A stretch of DNA of 64,000 nucleotides from Schistosoma mansoni (Eukaryota; Platyhelminthes; Trematoda; Strigeidida; Schistosomatidae). The notes beneath the pieces are model-generated. The model was given only the letters and a program-made list of their open reading frames with translations. It was not told the origin of the DNA and did not search any database. The translations under genes were made by a program, and so were the position numbers. The stretch is taken from the NCBI RefSeq assembly GCF_000237925.1, contig NC_031498.1, forward strand, positions 25,182,308 through 25,246,307. The letters run 5' to 3'. Shown one piece after another: positions 23,228 through 34,483 of this stretch; within the stretch, counting starts at the first letter, position 1, and each line of letters begins with the position of its first letter.

Positions 23228-23600
23228 ACTTACTTATTTACTTACGCCTGTTACTCCCAATGGAGCATAGGACGCCGATCAGCATTCTCCAATCCACTCC
23301 GTCCTGGGTCTTCCTTCCTAGTTCTATCAAGTCGTTGTTCATTTTTCTCATATCTGTTTCCATTTCTCGGCGTAATGTGTTCTTTGGTCTTCCTCTTCTC
23401 CTTTGGCCTTGAGGATTCCATATGGGGGCTTGCCTTGTGACGCAGTTGGGTGATTTCCTCAATGTATTTCCTATCCACTTCCATCGCTTCTTCCTGATTT
23501 CTTCCTCCACTGGATGAAATCTGGTTTGTTCTCTCCCACAGAAGCTTGTTACTGATAGTGTCTGACTAACGGATTCAAAGTATCTTGCTTTCTGGCCTGT
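23228..23600 (-). mobile_element. RTE LINE 3' end with open 90-codon frame
   Basis: Minus-strand frame 23238-23510 reads [20 protein letters not shown] and ends with GSNRRK directly before the (TAAG)n tail. This is the RTE-clade C-terminus (SR2/Perere-3-like). 5'-truncated, lacking the reverse transcriptase and endonuclease. Confidence 0.88.
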
Positions 23601-23832
23601 GTTATTTGACCAATAAACTGTAGTTGCTGCTTCTTTTTGCCTTCTGATTTTATATACCGTTAAGATATGTATTATAACGGTTATGGAGGTGAACGATTAG
23701 CGAAATACAGCACTTTCTTAAGCATTACAGATGACATCCAACTAGTATTAATCTAAATATTTTCTACCTAGTTGCTAACACTTTCATCTTGTAACCTATT
23801 TAGAATAAGGTTTATGTATATATTCCTTGTAA

Positions 23833-23968
23833 CTCCGCATGTAGCTCCTCCGAGGGCTACTGCCGGTCCCAAACCCGGGTAAAGGAGGAGGGTTGGGCAT
23901 GGGGTTAGTGACCCCATCCCGTAGAAAACCAACTCTCTAAAAAAACACTAACCAGAAAAAAGTAAGTA
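23833..23968 (+). mobile_element. 136-bp mini-retroposon
   Basis: Bounded by the exact 15-bp duplication ATATATTCCTTGTAA (23818-23832 and 23969-23983). Begins CTCCGCATGTAG and ends in GTAAGTA, the RTE-like tail, suggesting RTE machinery moved it. Confidence 0.88.
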
Positions 23969-24052
23969 ATATATTCCTTGTAATTGACATTGTCAAAATA
24001 TCTTATGCTTATTTTGATCCTGTTTAAATTGGGATTATATAGATCTAGAAAG

Positions 24053-24145
24053 TCTATTGAAGATAGACCACCGTAGAAAAGCTGGGAGCACTGGATGGCC
24101 GTTTCGTCCTATTGTGGGACTCCTCAGCAGTGCGCATCCACGATT
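24053..24145 (-). repeat. SINE-B fragment with hammerhead
   Basis: Only the hammerhead and its surroundings. The core CTGAGGA and GAAAC and stems I and II match the family. Stem III has one mismatch (ACGG/CCAT). Confidence 0.8.
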
Positions 24146-24235
24146 AGTAAAGTATAATATAAAGAATGTTTTCCATATATTACTTAGTTTCGTACAAGAT
24201 ATAAAATCTGAATCCCTAGTAATAGTGTGATGTGG

Positions 24236-24420
24236 GTTACTCATATCCACATAGGTAGTATATGATGATGGTCAGGCATAGAATGTATTTTGGCAGAAGA
24301 TCGATAAGGAAAGAACAGGAACGAAGCTCAGTTGGTATGAAAATGCATGAACAATGAAATCATAGAAAATGAATTATTATTTGCAGAAGCAACAGTCAAG
24401 ATTCAGATAGTTAACTGATA
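24236..24420 (-). mobile_element. LTR family 1 fragment
   Basis: Reverse-orientation terminal half of the family-1 LTR, beginning near GATGTGGGTTACTC, cut off on the right by a SINE-B fold-back. Fossil. Confidence 0.75.
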
Positions 24421-24422
24421 TT

Positions 24423-24645
24423 CTATATAGTTAAGATCATGAATCAGTTGAAGCTAGACCACCGTAGAAAACCTGGAAGCACTGGTTGGCCGTTTCGTCC
24501 TATTGTGGGACTCCTCAGCAGTGCGCATCCACGACCTCGCTGAAGAGTCCCAGTGCTTCCAGGTTTTCTATGGTTGTCTAGCTTCAATCGGCTCATGCTT
24601 TCAACTATGAAAATACTGAAATATCCACAAAACCCCCTTCTGACA
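24423..24645. repeat. SINE-B fold-back
   Basis: 24423-24540 is the tail and hammerhead on minus. 24541-24645 is hammerhead and tail on plus. The two halves form a long hairpin. The minus half keeps the core but has lost the cleavage-site U. Confidence 0.88.
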
Positions 24646-25132
24646 AGTATATATATATATATATCAAATTACAAATCCTTTTTTTGTAACAAATCTCTTT
24701 AAGATGGTTTATTAATTTTTATTGTTGTTTTTGTTTTTTTCTTCTTTCTTCGAAAATAAAAAAAAACATTTTTTTTCTTATCAATGAAGTAGAAAAGATC
24801 TACAGTTAAGCATAAAATCAAATAGCTGTGAAAAAAATTTTTTCATGCAAAAATATGATTAACTTGATTAGACGAATAAATTTGGATAAGAATTTTTTTA
24901 AAAAAAAAAAAACACAAAAAAAGGGATACCTGTTTGGAGGGGGGGGTGGAGTTAAAAAATATATTGAAAAACGAAGAAAATAATTTGTTTGATTGAAAAA
25001 AAATTATACATTCCATTTAATTTTTAAGAGTATCAAATGCTCAAGATGATTTTATCATTAATTTTTTTATCGTCATTTTTTAATTAATAGACTGTTAAAG
25101 AAATGGAGTAATCTTTATTCAACAACTTCAAT
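24646..25132. other. Simple-sequence-rich DNA
   Basis: (TA)n at 24648-24664, poly-T/poly-A runs, and a G-run near 24938-24948. No gene. Confidence 0.6.
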
Positions 25133-25580
25133 ATCTGAGATCATGAGTCGATTGAAACTAGATCATCATGGGAAACCTGTAAACACTGGGTTGCCCTTTT
25201 TCTCCTAGTATGGAACTCCTCAGCGGTGAGAATCCACGATCCCGCCTTACGAGATTCGAACCCAGGATATATCAATCTCGCGCGCGAGCGCTTAGCCTCC
25301 AGACCAATGAGCCGGCTGGCATCCAGCGGTGTTCATGTCTAACTTCAATCAATCCACGAAGTTGAGCAGCCGTCCACCATTGTGTTTAGTGAGTTACTAT
25401 CTCACAACAGACCTGGTTGAACTCCACTAGTCAGTGCTTCTCACTAGAACTACAGGAAATACCTCTTGAAGTCAGTCACCAGTGAGCATATGTTGAATAA
25501 TATCAGAAGGGTTTTTTTTGTGGATATTATATTAATTTTAATAGTTGAGATCATGAGTCAATTGAAGCTAGACTACTGCA
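25133..25580 (-). repeat. SINE-B tail-to-head tandem
   Basis: Full minus copy 25133-25490 with B box near 25255 and A box near 25310, then another 3' tail 25500-25580 in the same orientation. The ribozyme core is degraded. Confidence 0.87.
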
Positions 25581-25726
25581 CTTATTCTAACGTTAGAAAT
25601 GTGTTTAGTTATTTCATAATATTTCAATTATCTACTATCAGCACATAAAAGAAAATTATATACACTTCTCTACTTAGATAAAAGTATTCGATTTTCATCT
25701 TTAATTACATAAACTATTTCTTTCAG

Positions 25727-25935
25727 TTCACTTGATATTGTTTATTTGAATCTTCCCATTGATGTTTAGGACTGAAATTGATCAGTTGCTTATTAGCATG
25801 TATGCATACACTGCGTATTGTCTCGATATAGCCTTAATTCATCAACTCTGAGATGCAGGTATATCTAGCTGACGAGTCCCAAATAGAACTAAATGGATTC
25901 CAGTGCTAGCCACTGTCCATGTTTGCTTATGTTTC
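25727..25935. repeat. Smα-type inverted composite
   Basis: 25727-25842 is the leader half on minus. 25845-25935 is the ribozyme-to-tail half on plus. The same join is seen at 48137-48350. The hammerhead keeps CTGACGAG but has lost the GAAAC side. Confidence 0.78.
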
Positions 25936-25991
25936 TTTCAGGTTGATATTGTCCTCTATTCTGATTATAAATAATTATATATATATTTATG

Positions 25992-26400
25992 TGTTGGGAT
26001 GACCCTACATTTTTCTCGCAAGCGACATAACAAGCTCAGGGGTCATCAAGGAGCATTTCAACCAATCAGCGATTAATTAGAAGTTATGTGAAGTTATGTT
26101 ACTAATTATGTTACTAAAATAACGATAATGGAAAAGTCACATGTGGAGATCCTGATTGGCTGATTAATACACTGCTACTATGTTTAGCAGTATTCTAGAA
26201 CTTTCAGTGAAAACTCAAGGACTATTAAATTACTATAAAATCCCTATATCTTCTGTACATAAATGAACCCTGTAGTAAAGTGCTTCCCACACACTTTGCG
26301 CCTTTTCTCTGGTCTTCAAGTCGGTGTATAGTTCTAGCCCAGGGGTACGGAACTACCTTAGGGGAGCGAATATAGCGTTCACAATCGGCCAGACGTAACA
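25992..26400 (+). mobile_element. Solo LTR, family 2 (409 bp)
   Basis: TGTTGGG...CGTAACA ends with an exact 5-bp duplication TTATG (25987-25991 and 26401-26405). It contains CCAAT-type words and TATAAAA at 26234-26240. No internal region. Looks whole as a solo LTR. Family not named. Confidence 0.87.
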
Positions 26401-26589
26401 TTATGTAAGATATTGTGATGGATAAAATCTAGGGAATTTATAATATCAGTATTATTAATGTCTGTTGTATCAATCTTCACAAATAAGTATTGTTGTATAT
26501 TTTTGATTCTAAATTTACATTATATCAGGTAACATCGATATTTGATTTCGATTATTCAACATTAATCAACGAATATTGTTTCTTAATAG

Positions 26590-26846
26590 TTTAATTTATG
26601 AGTCAATTAAAGCTAAATCACCATGAAAAACCTGAAAGTACTGGATAGCCGTTTCGTCCTAGTTTAAGACTCGTCATCAGTACTCACACACGATCTCACT
26701 CACTGGTTTGAAACGCAGGACCTATTGATCTCCTGCCTGAAATCAACATTCTGTGCTTCCAGGTTTTCCATGATAATCTAACTTCATTTTGACTCATGAA
26801 TTCAACTATTAAATTATGAAAACATCAACAAAATCCCCTTCTGAGA
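26590..26846. repeat. SINE-B fold-back
   Basis: Minus-strand tail, hammerhead and B box (26590-26735) joined to a plus-strand tail (26752-26846). Ribozyme diverged. Confidence 0.8.
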
Positions 26847-26902
26847 ATATCGTTTTCATGTGAAAAATTCCATCACTCTAAAAACAATTTCGTAACAGAA
26901 AC

Positions 26903-27440
26903 ATTTATTTTATTTATTTAAACACATAAATATAGGTACAAAGGAGCACCAGATATATATGTGCCACACAAAATTTTTGTGAGGGCTATGATACTGTCCA
27001 GGTGCCCAGACCGAAGAAGGTGGTTTTCTTAAGGGGCCACAACCGGAGCCTTTGACCTAATGGTCTGATCCAAAATGTAGTGGAACATCGTGAGCAGATG
27101 TAGTTCCATGGTAGCCGGTCACCAACGATTGATTCATACACCATTTGTTCCTTCAGGATACTGGAGCCCATGTGCATCATTGGTTTGGAATCAGGGTTTT
27201 CCAACTCCCCTAGGTGGACCCTCCTTGTCCACCAACCCGGTCAAAGTGCCAGATATTCGCTTTTCATCTTCTCAATTTCGTAAACAACAGTAAAGCCTCG
27301 AGAAGGCGGTGAGTAGGACTTACTTGTCAGTGGTTGTATACGTGTGGCCATGTGAGAGTATTTCGAGAAGGAGAGCTGACTATGTTCACTCTCGGTCGTA
27401 CCAGGGCATTTAGGAGCTCGTAGCAGAGCGTGATCAGTAC
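26903..27440 (-). mobile_element. Non-LTR 3' end, (AAATA)n family
   Basis: Reverse copy of the 20827-21372 family. The frame at 26986-27204 (HMGSSILKEQMVYESIVGDR) parallels that of 37324-37560, so the region may be the C-terminus of a coding frame. Confidence 0.75.
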
Positions 27441-27489
27441 TTGACCGAAATGACATGATTTTGATTTATTCAGACCTGTTTTCTGATTG

Positions 27490-27600
27490 ATCGCATCAAA
27501 TATTCTTGTTGTTCCGTCTTACTATTTAAACTCTGAAGAAGTGGTTTACATTGAGTCACGAAACGTTAGAAAATTTAATTTTTCTACTCATTCGAGATAT
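27490..27600 (+). repeat. PLE-type 3' untranslated fragment
   Basis: Contains CTCTGAAGAAGTGG and GTCACGAAACGTTAG, words repeated in variant form at 56432-56500. Such tails occur downstream of retroelement frames in flukes. Assignment to PLE is tentative. Confidence 0.4.
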
Positions 27601-27654
27601 CTACAAATATATTATTTTTGTTTATAACATGATTTTTAACTATATATTTGTCTT

Positions 27655-27806
27655 TTTCATAGTTGAAATCATGAGTCAACTGAAGCTAGACCACCGCCAA
27701 ATAAAACCTGGAAGCACAGGATGGCCGTTTCGTCCCATTGTGGGACTTCTCAACAGTACACATTTCAACTATGATAATACTGAAATCTCTACAAAACCTC
27801 CTTCTG
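27655..27806. repeat. SINE-B fold-back (short)
   Basis: Minus-strand tail plus hammerhead half (27655-27762) joined to the terminal plus-strand tail (27763-27806). Confidence 0.8.
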
Positions 27807-28284
27807 ATTATACATTTGTTATTTCCTTTTTAATTTTAGAAAAATTGAATAGAATTTCAATGTTTCATTTCTTAATCTTTACTTTCATTGTTAAATCACA
27901 TGCATTATGATTTTTAATATAGAAAAAAACAAAACATAGTTCTATTATTATTGTTATTGTTTTCATGTCCTAACTAAGTTTCATTTCCCTTGTGAATAAT
28001 GAATGAAATAGCTAAATGAAAAGAGAGGAGGAAAAAAAAGATGGTTCGAAACATGTGATCCAAGAATTCTTTGACATGTTCATCAACTTAGACAAGTCAA
28101 CTGATATATACATGATAATAGAATATGAAAGATTCTCATTATGAAAATAAGAATAATATATGTAAGGGAATAAGATTGTTTTCAATTAGATCATCATCAT
28201 CATCATCATTATCATCAGGCTTTACTCTATAATATACATGAATATTTATACGAAAATGTCAGACTAATCAAAGCTATTTGAGTC

Positions 28285-28375
28285 CAAACTATTTGACAGC
28301 AAACCATCCAGCTCAGAGAACAAACCTACATCAAAATCATCCAACTGAGCTATAAATCTTCTCCACCATCTCAGT
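28285..28375 (-). repeat. 91-bp dispersed insertion
   Basis: Flanked by the exact 10-bp duplication TATTTGAGTC (28275-28284 and 28376-28385). The inverted partner arm near 30314-30326 preserves the empty site. Related sequence lies at 33225-33360 and 15125-15260. Confidence 0.85.
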
Positions 28376-28709
28376 TATTTGAGTCAATAATCACGATGAC
28401 ATTAAATATGTCACCGAGCATCATAGGTAAAAGTACAAGTTGATAATGGGAAGACAAATGTACTGATAATAGTAAGAATATTAAATTATGATAACAAAAG
28501 TCTTATCTCAATAGTTAAATATTGGAAATAGGAGGCCAGACGTGGGTAAATAGACTTGGAATAGTGATCACAAAACATTAGAGTCATTACGTAATAAGAA
28601 GTATGTAAATAATGAAATAGTGACTAGTACAAACGGAAAGAAGCTAATAGTTACAAACAAATGATAACAAAATAAATAACGAAAATAAAATGATAATAAT
28701 GTCATTTGT

Positions 28710-28960
28710 AGAAGGGGGTTTTGTGGAGATTTTAGTAATTTTATATGATTGAAAACATGAGTCAATTGAGGCTAGACCACCACGGGAAACCTGGAAGCAT
28801 TGAACGGCCAACTTGTCCTATTGTGGGACTCCTCAACAGTGTGTATCCACGATCCCGCCTCAGGAGGTTCGAACCGAGGACCTATTAGTCTCTCACACGG
28901 CTGTCCAGTGCATACAGGTTTTCTATGATGGTCTAGCTTCCATTGACTAATGATTTCAAC
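28710..28960. repeat. SINE-B fold-back
   Basis: Minus-strand tail, dead hammerhead and B box, then plus-strand hammerhead half and tail. A near-exact 15-bp duplication AATAATRTCATTTGT lies at 28695-28709 and 28963-28977, so the fold-back inserted as one unit. Confidence 0.88.
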
Positions 28961-29917
28961 TAAATAATATCATTTGTTAAGTTATGTCCGACCAGGGGGG
29001 GTTACAAATTTCATCTGTACATATAAATTGGGGTGAAATGTACGAGACGGGAACGAACTCATTTAGGGAGATCGGCTACTCTAGTGAGTTCATTAAGAAT
29101 TACATGTATGATAAAAGAAAGAAGTCTGAGATTTCAATTGTTCGAAAGAAACCTTTATACATGAAACTAAAATGTGGCTAGTGATACTCTGAAAAATAGG
29201 TTAATGAAAGTAATTAGTAGGACATTCTACGCAGCCATATTTGCGTTGACTTTCTCGAGTCGACCAGCTATGTCTACTCAAACGAAGGAAACGTTACCTG
29301 AGTTGGCCTTCTCTATGTGCATTCACAAGTTCAGATGCTCCTATGGAGTTAGCTATATCGGTTGTATTACTAGGCAACTTGATCAACGAATGAGTGAACA
29401 CCTACCAGCATGGTTTTGGAAGGGCCAGATAAAAACCAATACGCAGTTCTATCTTGGCACATTTAATTGATAGTGGTCATAATGTAGATAAATCGAAATC
29501 ATTTTGAGTGATATATTGTATACCTCTATCATTTCACAACGAAGTCCATTCCCGTCTCCTTAAAGTAGCAGAAGCCACAGGAATTCGTACATTCCATCCT
29601 AATTTATATGTACAGAAAAAATTTGTAACCCCGCTATCCCTTCCATGGCCGGACATTACAAATAACATTGTTATTATTATTTTGAATTTTCTTTTTAATT
29701 TTGTTATCCATCTTTGTTTTGTTATCATTTGTTTGTAATTTTCTACCTCTTTCCGTTTGTTTTCTTCACTATCTAATTATTTACATACTTCTTATTACGT
29801 AATGACTCTAATGTTTTGTGATCATTATTCTAAGTCTATTTACCCACGTCTGGCCTCCTATTTCCAATGTTTAACTATTGGGATAAGACTTTTGTTATCA
29901 TAATTTAATATTTATAT

Positions 29918-30222
29918 TACTCAGAAGAGGTTTTGTGGGGATTTCAGTATTTTTCATAGTTGAAATCATGAGTCAATTGAAGCTAGACCACCATCGAAAA
30001 CCTAGAAGCACTGGACGGCCGTTTCGTCCTATTATGGAACTCCTCAGCAGTGCGCATCCGCGATCCCGCACCCGCGAGATTCGAACCCAGGACCTACCAG
30101 TCTCGAGCCAGAGCCCTTAGCCGATAGACCCGAGCAGTTCCATAATAGGACGAAACGGCCGTCCAATGCTTCCAGGTTTTCGATGGTGGTCTAGCTTCAA
30201 TTGACTCATGATTTCAAATTTA
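29918..30222. repeat. SINE-B fold-back with intact hammerhead
   Basis: Minus-strand tail, hammerhead, B box and A-box side (29918-30130), then plus-strand hammerhead half and tail (30133-30222). Nested in the PLE 3' UTR. The uninterrupted partner arm lies at about 28440-28480. Confidence 0.88.
30008..30053 (-). ncRNA. Type I hammerhead ribozyme, intact, SINE-B
   Basis: Read on minus: stem I GCACTG/CAGTGC perfect, CTGAGGA, stem II GTTC/GGAC with one G-T pair, GAAAC, stem III ACGG/CCGT, cleavage triplet GTC. The best-preserved SINE-B ribozyme in the window. Confidence 0.88.
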
Positions 30223-30527
30223 TACAACTATCATACACTTGTCTTCCCACTAACAACTTGTACTTTTACCTATTACGCTCGGTGACGTATTCTATGTCAT
30301 TGTGATTATTGACTCAAATAGCCTTGATTAGTCTCTACAATGTCGTATAAATATTCATGTATATTTGAGTAAAAGCTGATGATGATGATCTAATTGAAAA
30401 CAATATTGTTCGCTTACATGTGTTGTTCTAATATATGACTGCATAGAATTTTATTCAAAATAAATATACATAAAATATTATTTGTGTACTCTCAGTAATG
30501 TACTATTATAAGATGATAGTAAGACAG

Positions 30528-30772
30528 TAGTTAGAGATAGTCGTTATGAAACCGATAACCTAGGTTTCATCCTACCTAAGACTCATCAGCAAGATGTATC
30601 TACAGTCCTGATGGAACAGGTGCTCCCTGACGGATTTGATCACGTGTCACCCAGCTTCACAGTCAGAGAGATGTTACCACTGAGCTATCCGGGCACCAAC
30701 TGACCTCTTCTAGGACTGAGATGTATTTACAATTGATTGATCACCACCCACTGATCAATTAGTCGTAAGATA
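30528..30772 (-). repeat. SINE-C element
   Basis: Minus strand: tRNA-like head (about 30655-30710), a B-box-like ATCAAATCC, then a hammerhead-like core CTGATGAG...GAAAC near 30560-30596 with stem III ACCT/AGGT but no matching stem I. Shows the intended head-then-ribozyme order of the family. Confidence 0.7.
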
Positions 30773-31344
30773 ATAGTTTGATTAGATTATTCAGTTTGAA
30801 ATTCATCAATCAATTTCTCAACTACAAAATAATCATATTCACAAAAAAAAGAAAATGAATTCTATACTACTTATAAGTAATAGATTCTTGAGTAATCTAT
30901 TCATTTCCAATATGTCAGTCATATAAAAAAAAACCACAACCAAATCTGATGAACAATAAATGACTTATTTCCTATAACACTGAATAGAACAAGGTTGTAA
31001 GTAGTATATTTATATGTCTATTTTAAAGGAGAGAAAAACAAAAATTCGATTCAATAATTTAACTAAATGCCAATTATCATACTTGTGTTAACTTCGTACA
31101 ATATACTACTGTATCATATCCATTATTAGGTTAGATTAATACTACTTAAGCTAACTGGTTAGTAGTAGAATGATAATATACTAACAATTATGTACTTTGA
31201 TACTTTTTTGAAAAAAAAAGAAAATTTTATGATTGACAAGTTAAGAAAAACTATTATTGTATGAGAATTCAAATGGTGACAATCAATTTATCATCCAATG
31301 AAATAATTACAGAGATTTTAGTTGATATGTGCAAAACTACAAAT
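30773..31344. other. No feature recognised
   Basis: AT-rich, poly-A runs. No gene. Confidence 0.4.
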
Positions 31345-31692
31345 TACATATTTCAATAGTTGAGATCATTAGTCAATTGAAGCTAGAACATCATGGAAAA
31401 CCTGAGAGAACTGGACGGCCAACTCGTCCTATTGTAGGACTCCTCGGCAGGGTGCATCCACGATCCCACCTCGTGAGCGAGACTCGAACCCAGCACCTAC
31501 TTGTCTCGCACGCGAGCGTTTAACCTCTAGATCAATGAGGCGGCCGGAATCCAACGGTGTTATTGTCTAAGTTCAAACGATCCACAAAATTGAGCGACAC
31601 ATCGACCATTGTCTTCAGTGAGTTGATAACTCAAAAAATACATGGTAAAACTTCACTGGTCACTGCTTCTCATTAGAACTCCAGGAAATACC
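31345..31692 (-). repeat. SINE-B, nearly full length
   Basis: Tail, GAGTT-type dead ribozyme, B box near 31490, A box near 31530, and 5' region to about 31692. Confidence 0.88.
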
Positions 31693-32019
31693 GCTTCTCA
31701 GTTTGTTATATATTGATTACGTTATTTATTTGAGATTCTGGACATTCCACAATGTTATTAACCGATAAAAATTTCTTTCAAATATATGTTCACTAGTATT
31801 AGACATGAACTACACAGCTGAGTTTATAGTAATCTACTATTTCAAACCCGACCTCTTTGTAAACAAGTATCATGTTCAATTCATTATTCTTCCACGATCT
31901 TAGCACTCCGAATAATTATTAACTTCTTCTCCTTCTCCTACTTTATACACAGTTATCATCAGCTTTCATTTTATAGGTCGCTACCTTTTATTACTTACAA
32001 AACTACTGTATAATGTATA
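31693..32019. other. No feature recognised
   Basis: AT-rich sequence between two SINE-B copies. Confidence 0.35.
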
Positions 32020-32595
32020 CCTCGCGAGATTCGAATCCAGGACCTATCAGTTTTGAGCGCGAGCGCCTAACCTTTGATCACTGCTTCTTACTAGAACTGC
32101 GGGCAATACCTCTTGAAGCCAGTCACCAGTAAACATATGTTGAATAATATCAGAAGAGGTTTTTGAGGATATCATAGTTATTTTAAGAGTTGAGATCATG
32201 AAACTGGCTTCAAGAGGTATCTCCTGCAGTTCTGGTGAGAGGCACTGACTAGTGGAGTTCAATCAGGTCTTTTGTGAGATAGTAATTCACTGAACACAAT
32301 GGTGGATAAGTCGCTCAATTTCGTTGGTCGGTTGAATTTAGAAAATAACACCGTTGGATGCCGGTCGACTCATTGGTCTAGAGGTTAAGCGCTCACACGC
32401 GAGACTGATATGTGCTTTGTTGGATCCTCGCGAGGCGGGATCGTGGATGCGCTCTGTTGAGGAGTCTCATACTAGGACTAGTTGGCTATCCAGTTCTTCC
32501 TGGTTTTGCATAGTGGTCTAGCTTCAATTGACTCATGATCTCAACCATTAAAATTACTATAACATCTACAAAAATCCTTTCTGATATTAAATATT
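32020..32595 (+). repeat. SINE-B composite
   Basis: Minus-strand head plus 3' tail (32020-32205), then a full plus-strand copy (32206-32595) with A box near 32375. The ribozyme is degraded (GACTAGTTGG). Confidence 0.82.
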
Positions 32596-32599
32596 TCAT

Positions 32600-32785
32600 T
32601 TGCAAATCCTCCATCAATTATCTTAAACTTCATCCTTCCTTCATTGCTATTACAATTTACCTCGCTTTACATTCCCGTTCTCTTCAATTCAGTCTTCTCA
32701 ACCTTTTACTGTCAGGCATTTCCCCTCTGATTGTTGGTACATACTATTTATGTCAACAGATATAAGTAGTACACACCACATATAT
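32600..32785 (+). mobile_element. LTR family 1b fragment
   Basis: Diverged terminal half ending ATATAAGTAGTACACACCACA, in line with 8145-8514 reversed. Fossil. Confidence 0.6.
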
Positions 32786-33224
32786 ACCTACAATATGCTA
32801 ATAGTAATGTTCTACTTTTTAAATTTTAAGTTGGTAACTAATTCTACACACCAGTAATGGTAAGTTTACTACTAGAATTAGCGTACTTCCCATGTTCTTG
32901 AATGGATATAAACATATGTATATACATGTATGTGTTTTAGGTTGAAAACACGTCTGATAACTTGAATGACTAATATTTTTGACGTCAAAGAGAGTAAAGT
33001 TGGAGTAATGTACCATTAAAATAACAAAAAGCTTATTTTCCTCTCTCTATTTCAACATTGTCTTTCATTTATTAACTGATGGATTAACATGGCAATGAAA
33101 ACTATAGCTAACGAATAACAACTAAGAGAATTATTGTCTTTGTCTAGTTTGATAAAGCTGGGTGACAATTGAGTGAGTTACCTGTTTTGATAGATGTGAT
33201 AATGTAATTCACAAATTTCAATAT

Positions 33225-33360
33225 TTTCGGGATGGTGGAGAAGATTTGTAGCTTAGGTGGGTGATTTTGATGTAGGTTTGTTCTCTGACCTGGATGGATA
33301 ACTTCAATCCGTTGAAATAGTAGACTTTAGTTTCATCTGTCCCTCATGTGTAGATGGTCA
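33225..33360 (+). repeat. Dispersed segment related to the 91-bp insertion
   Basis: Shares GATGTAGGTTTGTTCTCTGA and neighbours with 28285-28375 in reverse and with 15145-15165. Confidence 0.65.
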
Positions 33361-33549
33361 CTAGATTTTATGCTTCAGAAGTCATAAGTATCAACCCAAA
33401 TATATAATTTACATTAGATTTTAGTAACCAATCAAGCAAGATATTTTATATTTGAGACAAAATGATAAATTATTTTACACATTATTAAACTTGAATGTCT
33501 GCTTGATCGCATCAAAAAATTAGTAGATCTATTCTATAACAGATTGTGG

Positions 33550-34030
33550 ATTTGTGGAGAATGTAGGAATTTCAATAGTTGAATTCATAAGTCAATTGAA
33601 TCTAGACCACCATGGAAAACTTGAAAGCACTGGAGGGAAGTTCGGCCTTAGCGTGGGATTTCTCAGCGGTGGTCATCCAGGATTCCCCATGTGGGATTCG
33701 AACATGGGACTTTTGGTTTCACTCGTAAACACTTAACCTTCAGACCACTGAACCGGCATGGAACAGTGTTAATGTCTGACTTTAATTAATCCATAATCTT
33801 GTGTAATTTAGAAATTGACGCCGTTGAATGCCGGCTCCGTGGTCTAGAGGTTAAGTGTTCACTCGTGAAGTCAGAGATCTTGTGTCCGGGTCCCACATGA
33901 GGAATCCTAGATGAGCACTCTTAAGAAATTCCATACTAAGGCGAAACTTCATTCCAGTTCTTTCAGGTTGTCTATGGTGGTCTAGTTTAGATTGACTCAT
34001 GAATTCAACCATTAAAATTACTATTATATA
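33550..34030. repeat. SINE-B head-to-head pair
   Basis: Minus copy 33550-33795 and plus copy 33810-34030, each with tRNA-like head (B boxes near 33690 and 33888) and a diverged ribozyme. Together they make a palindrome of about 480 bp. Confidence 0.82.
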
Positions 34031-34483
34031 TCTCTTAAACTCACGCCTTTTGATAATTGACGTGTAGTTTGTTTTCATTTCGAATATTATCACTGACATT
34101 TATCTTTAAAATAATCTATTTCTTTATAATTATTGACATAAGATAGTCTTTAGTGATGTCAACTCATAACCGACTTCAAGTTAAGCGCCCCTTTGCAATC
34201 GCACTCTTTATATTCAGTAATGGTGTACAGTATGAATCCCTCAGCTAACCTGTAATCAAACGTTCATGCTTTATTTGAAGTTATTTGAGGTAATTGGTTC
34301 TGTGAAAGATACACAATGGATAATATTTTACATCCATGATTTTTGTTTCTACATAAACTGAGCAGCTGACTGCTAATTTCGACATGAAATCTGATAACTA
34401 AGTTTACAAAAATTTCAGTTATGACCTTAATTATTGAATAGATTGCAATAAAACCTTGTTAGAATTTGGTTTCTTTTTATCAT
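34031..34483. other. No feature recognised
   Basis: AT-rich, no supported gene. Confidence 0.35.

Larger units (their letters stand above)
28150..29085 (-). mobile_element. Penelope-like element 3' end, minus copy of a head-to-head pair
   Basis: Reverse complement of about 29560-30440, extending through the 3' UTR into the last codons of the PLE frame. Carries two later insertions, a 91-bp repeat (28285-28375) and SINE-B (28710-28960). Fossil, several breaks. Confidence 0.78.
29086..30440 (+). mobile_element. Penelope-like element, 5'-truncated, plus copy
   Basis: Frames in this span show the PLE C-terminal region: GVSYIGCITRQLDQRMSEHL (GIY-YIG-like) and a closing FVTPLSLPWPD. They are followed by an AT-rich 3' UTR whose inverted copy lies at 28150-29085. 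SINE-B is inserted at 29918-30222. Broken in a few places. Confidence 0.8.

Noticed and set aside
29935-30120. Recurrent short frame with MSQLKLDHHGKPGSTG-like translation, seen at many loci
   Set aside because: It is the antisense reading of the SINE-B tail and ribozyme. Similarity between copies reflects the DNA repeat, not a protein family.
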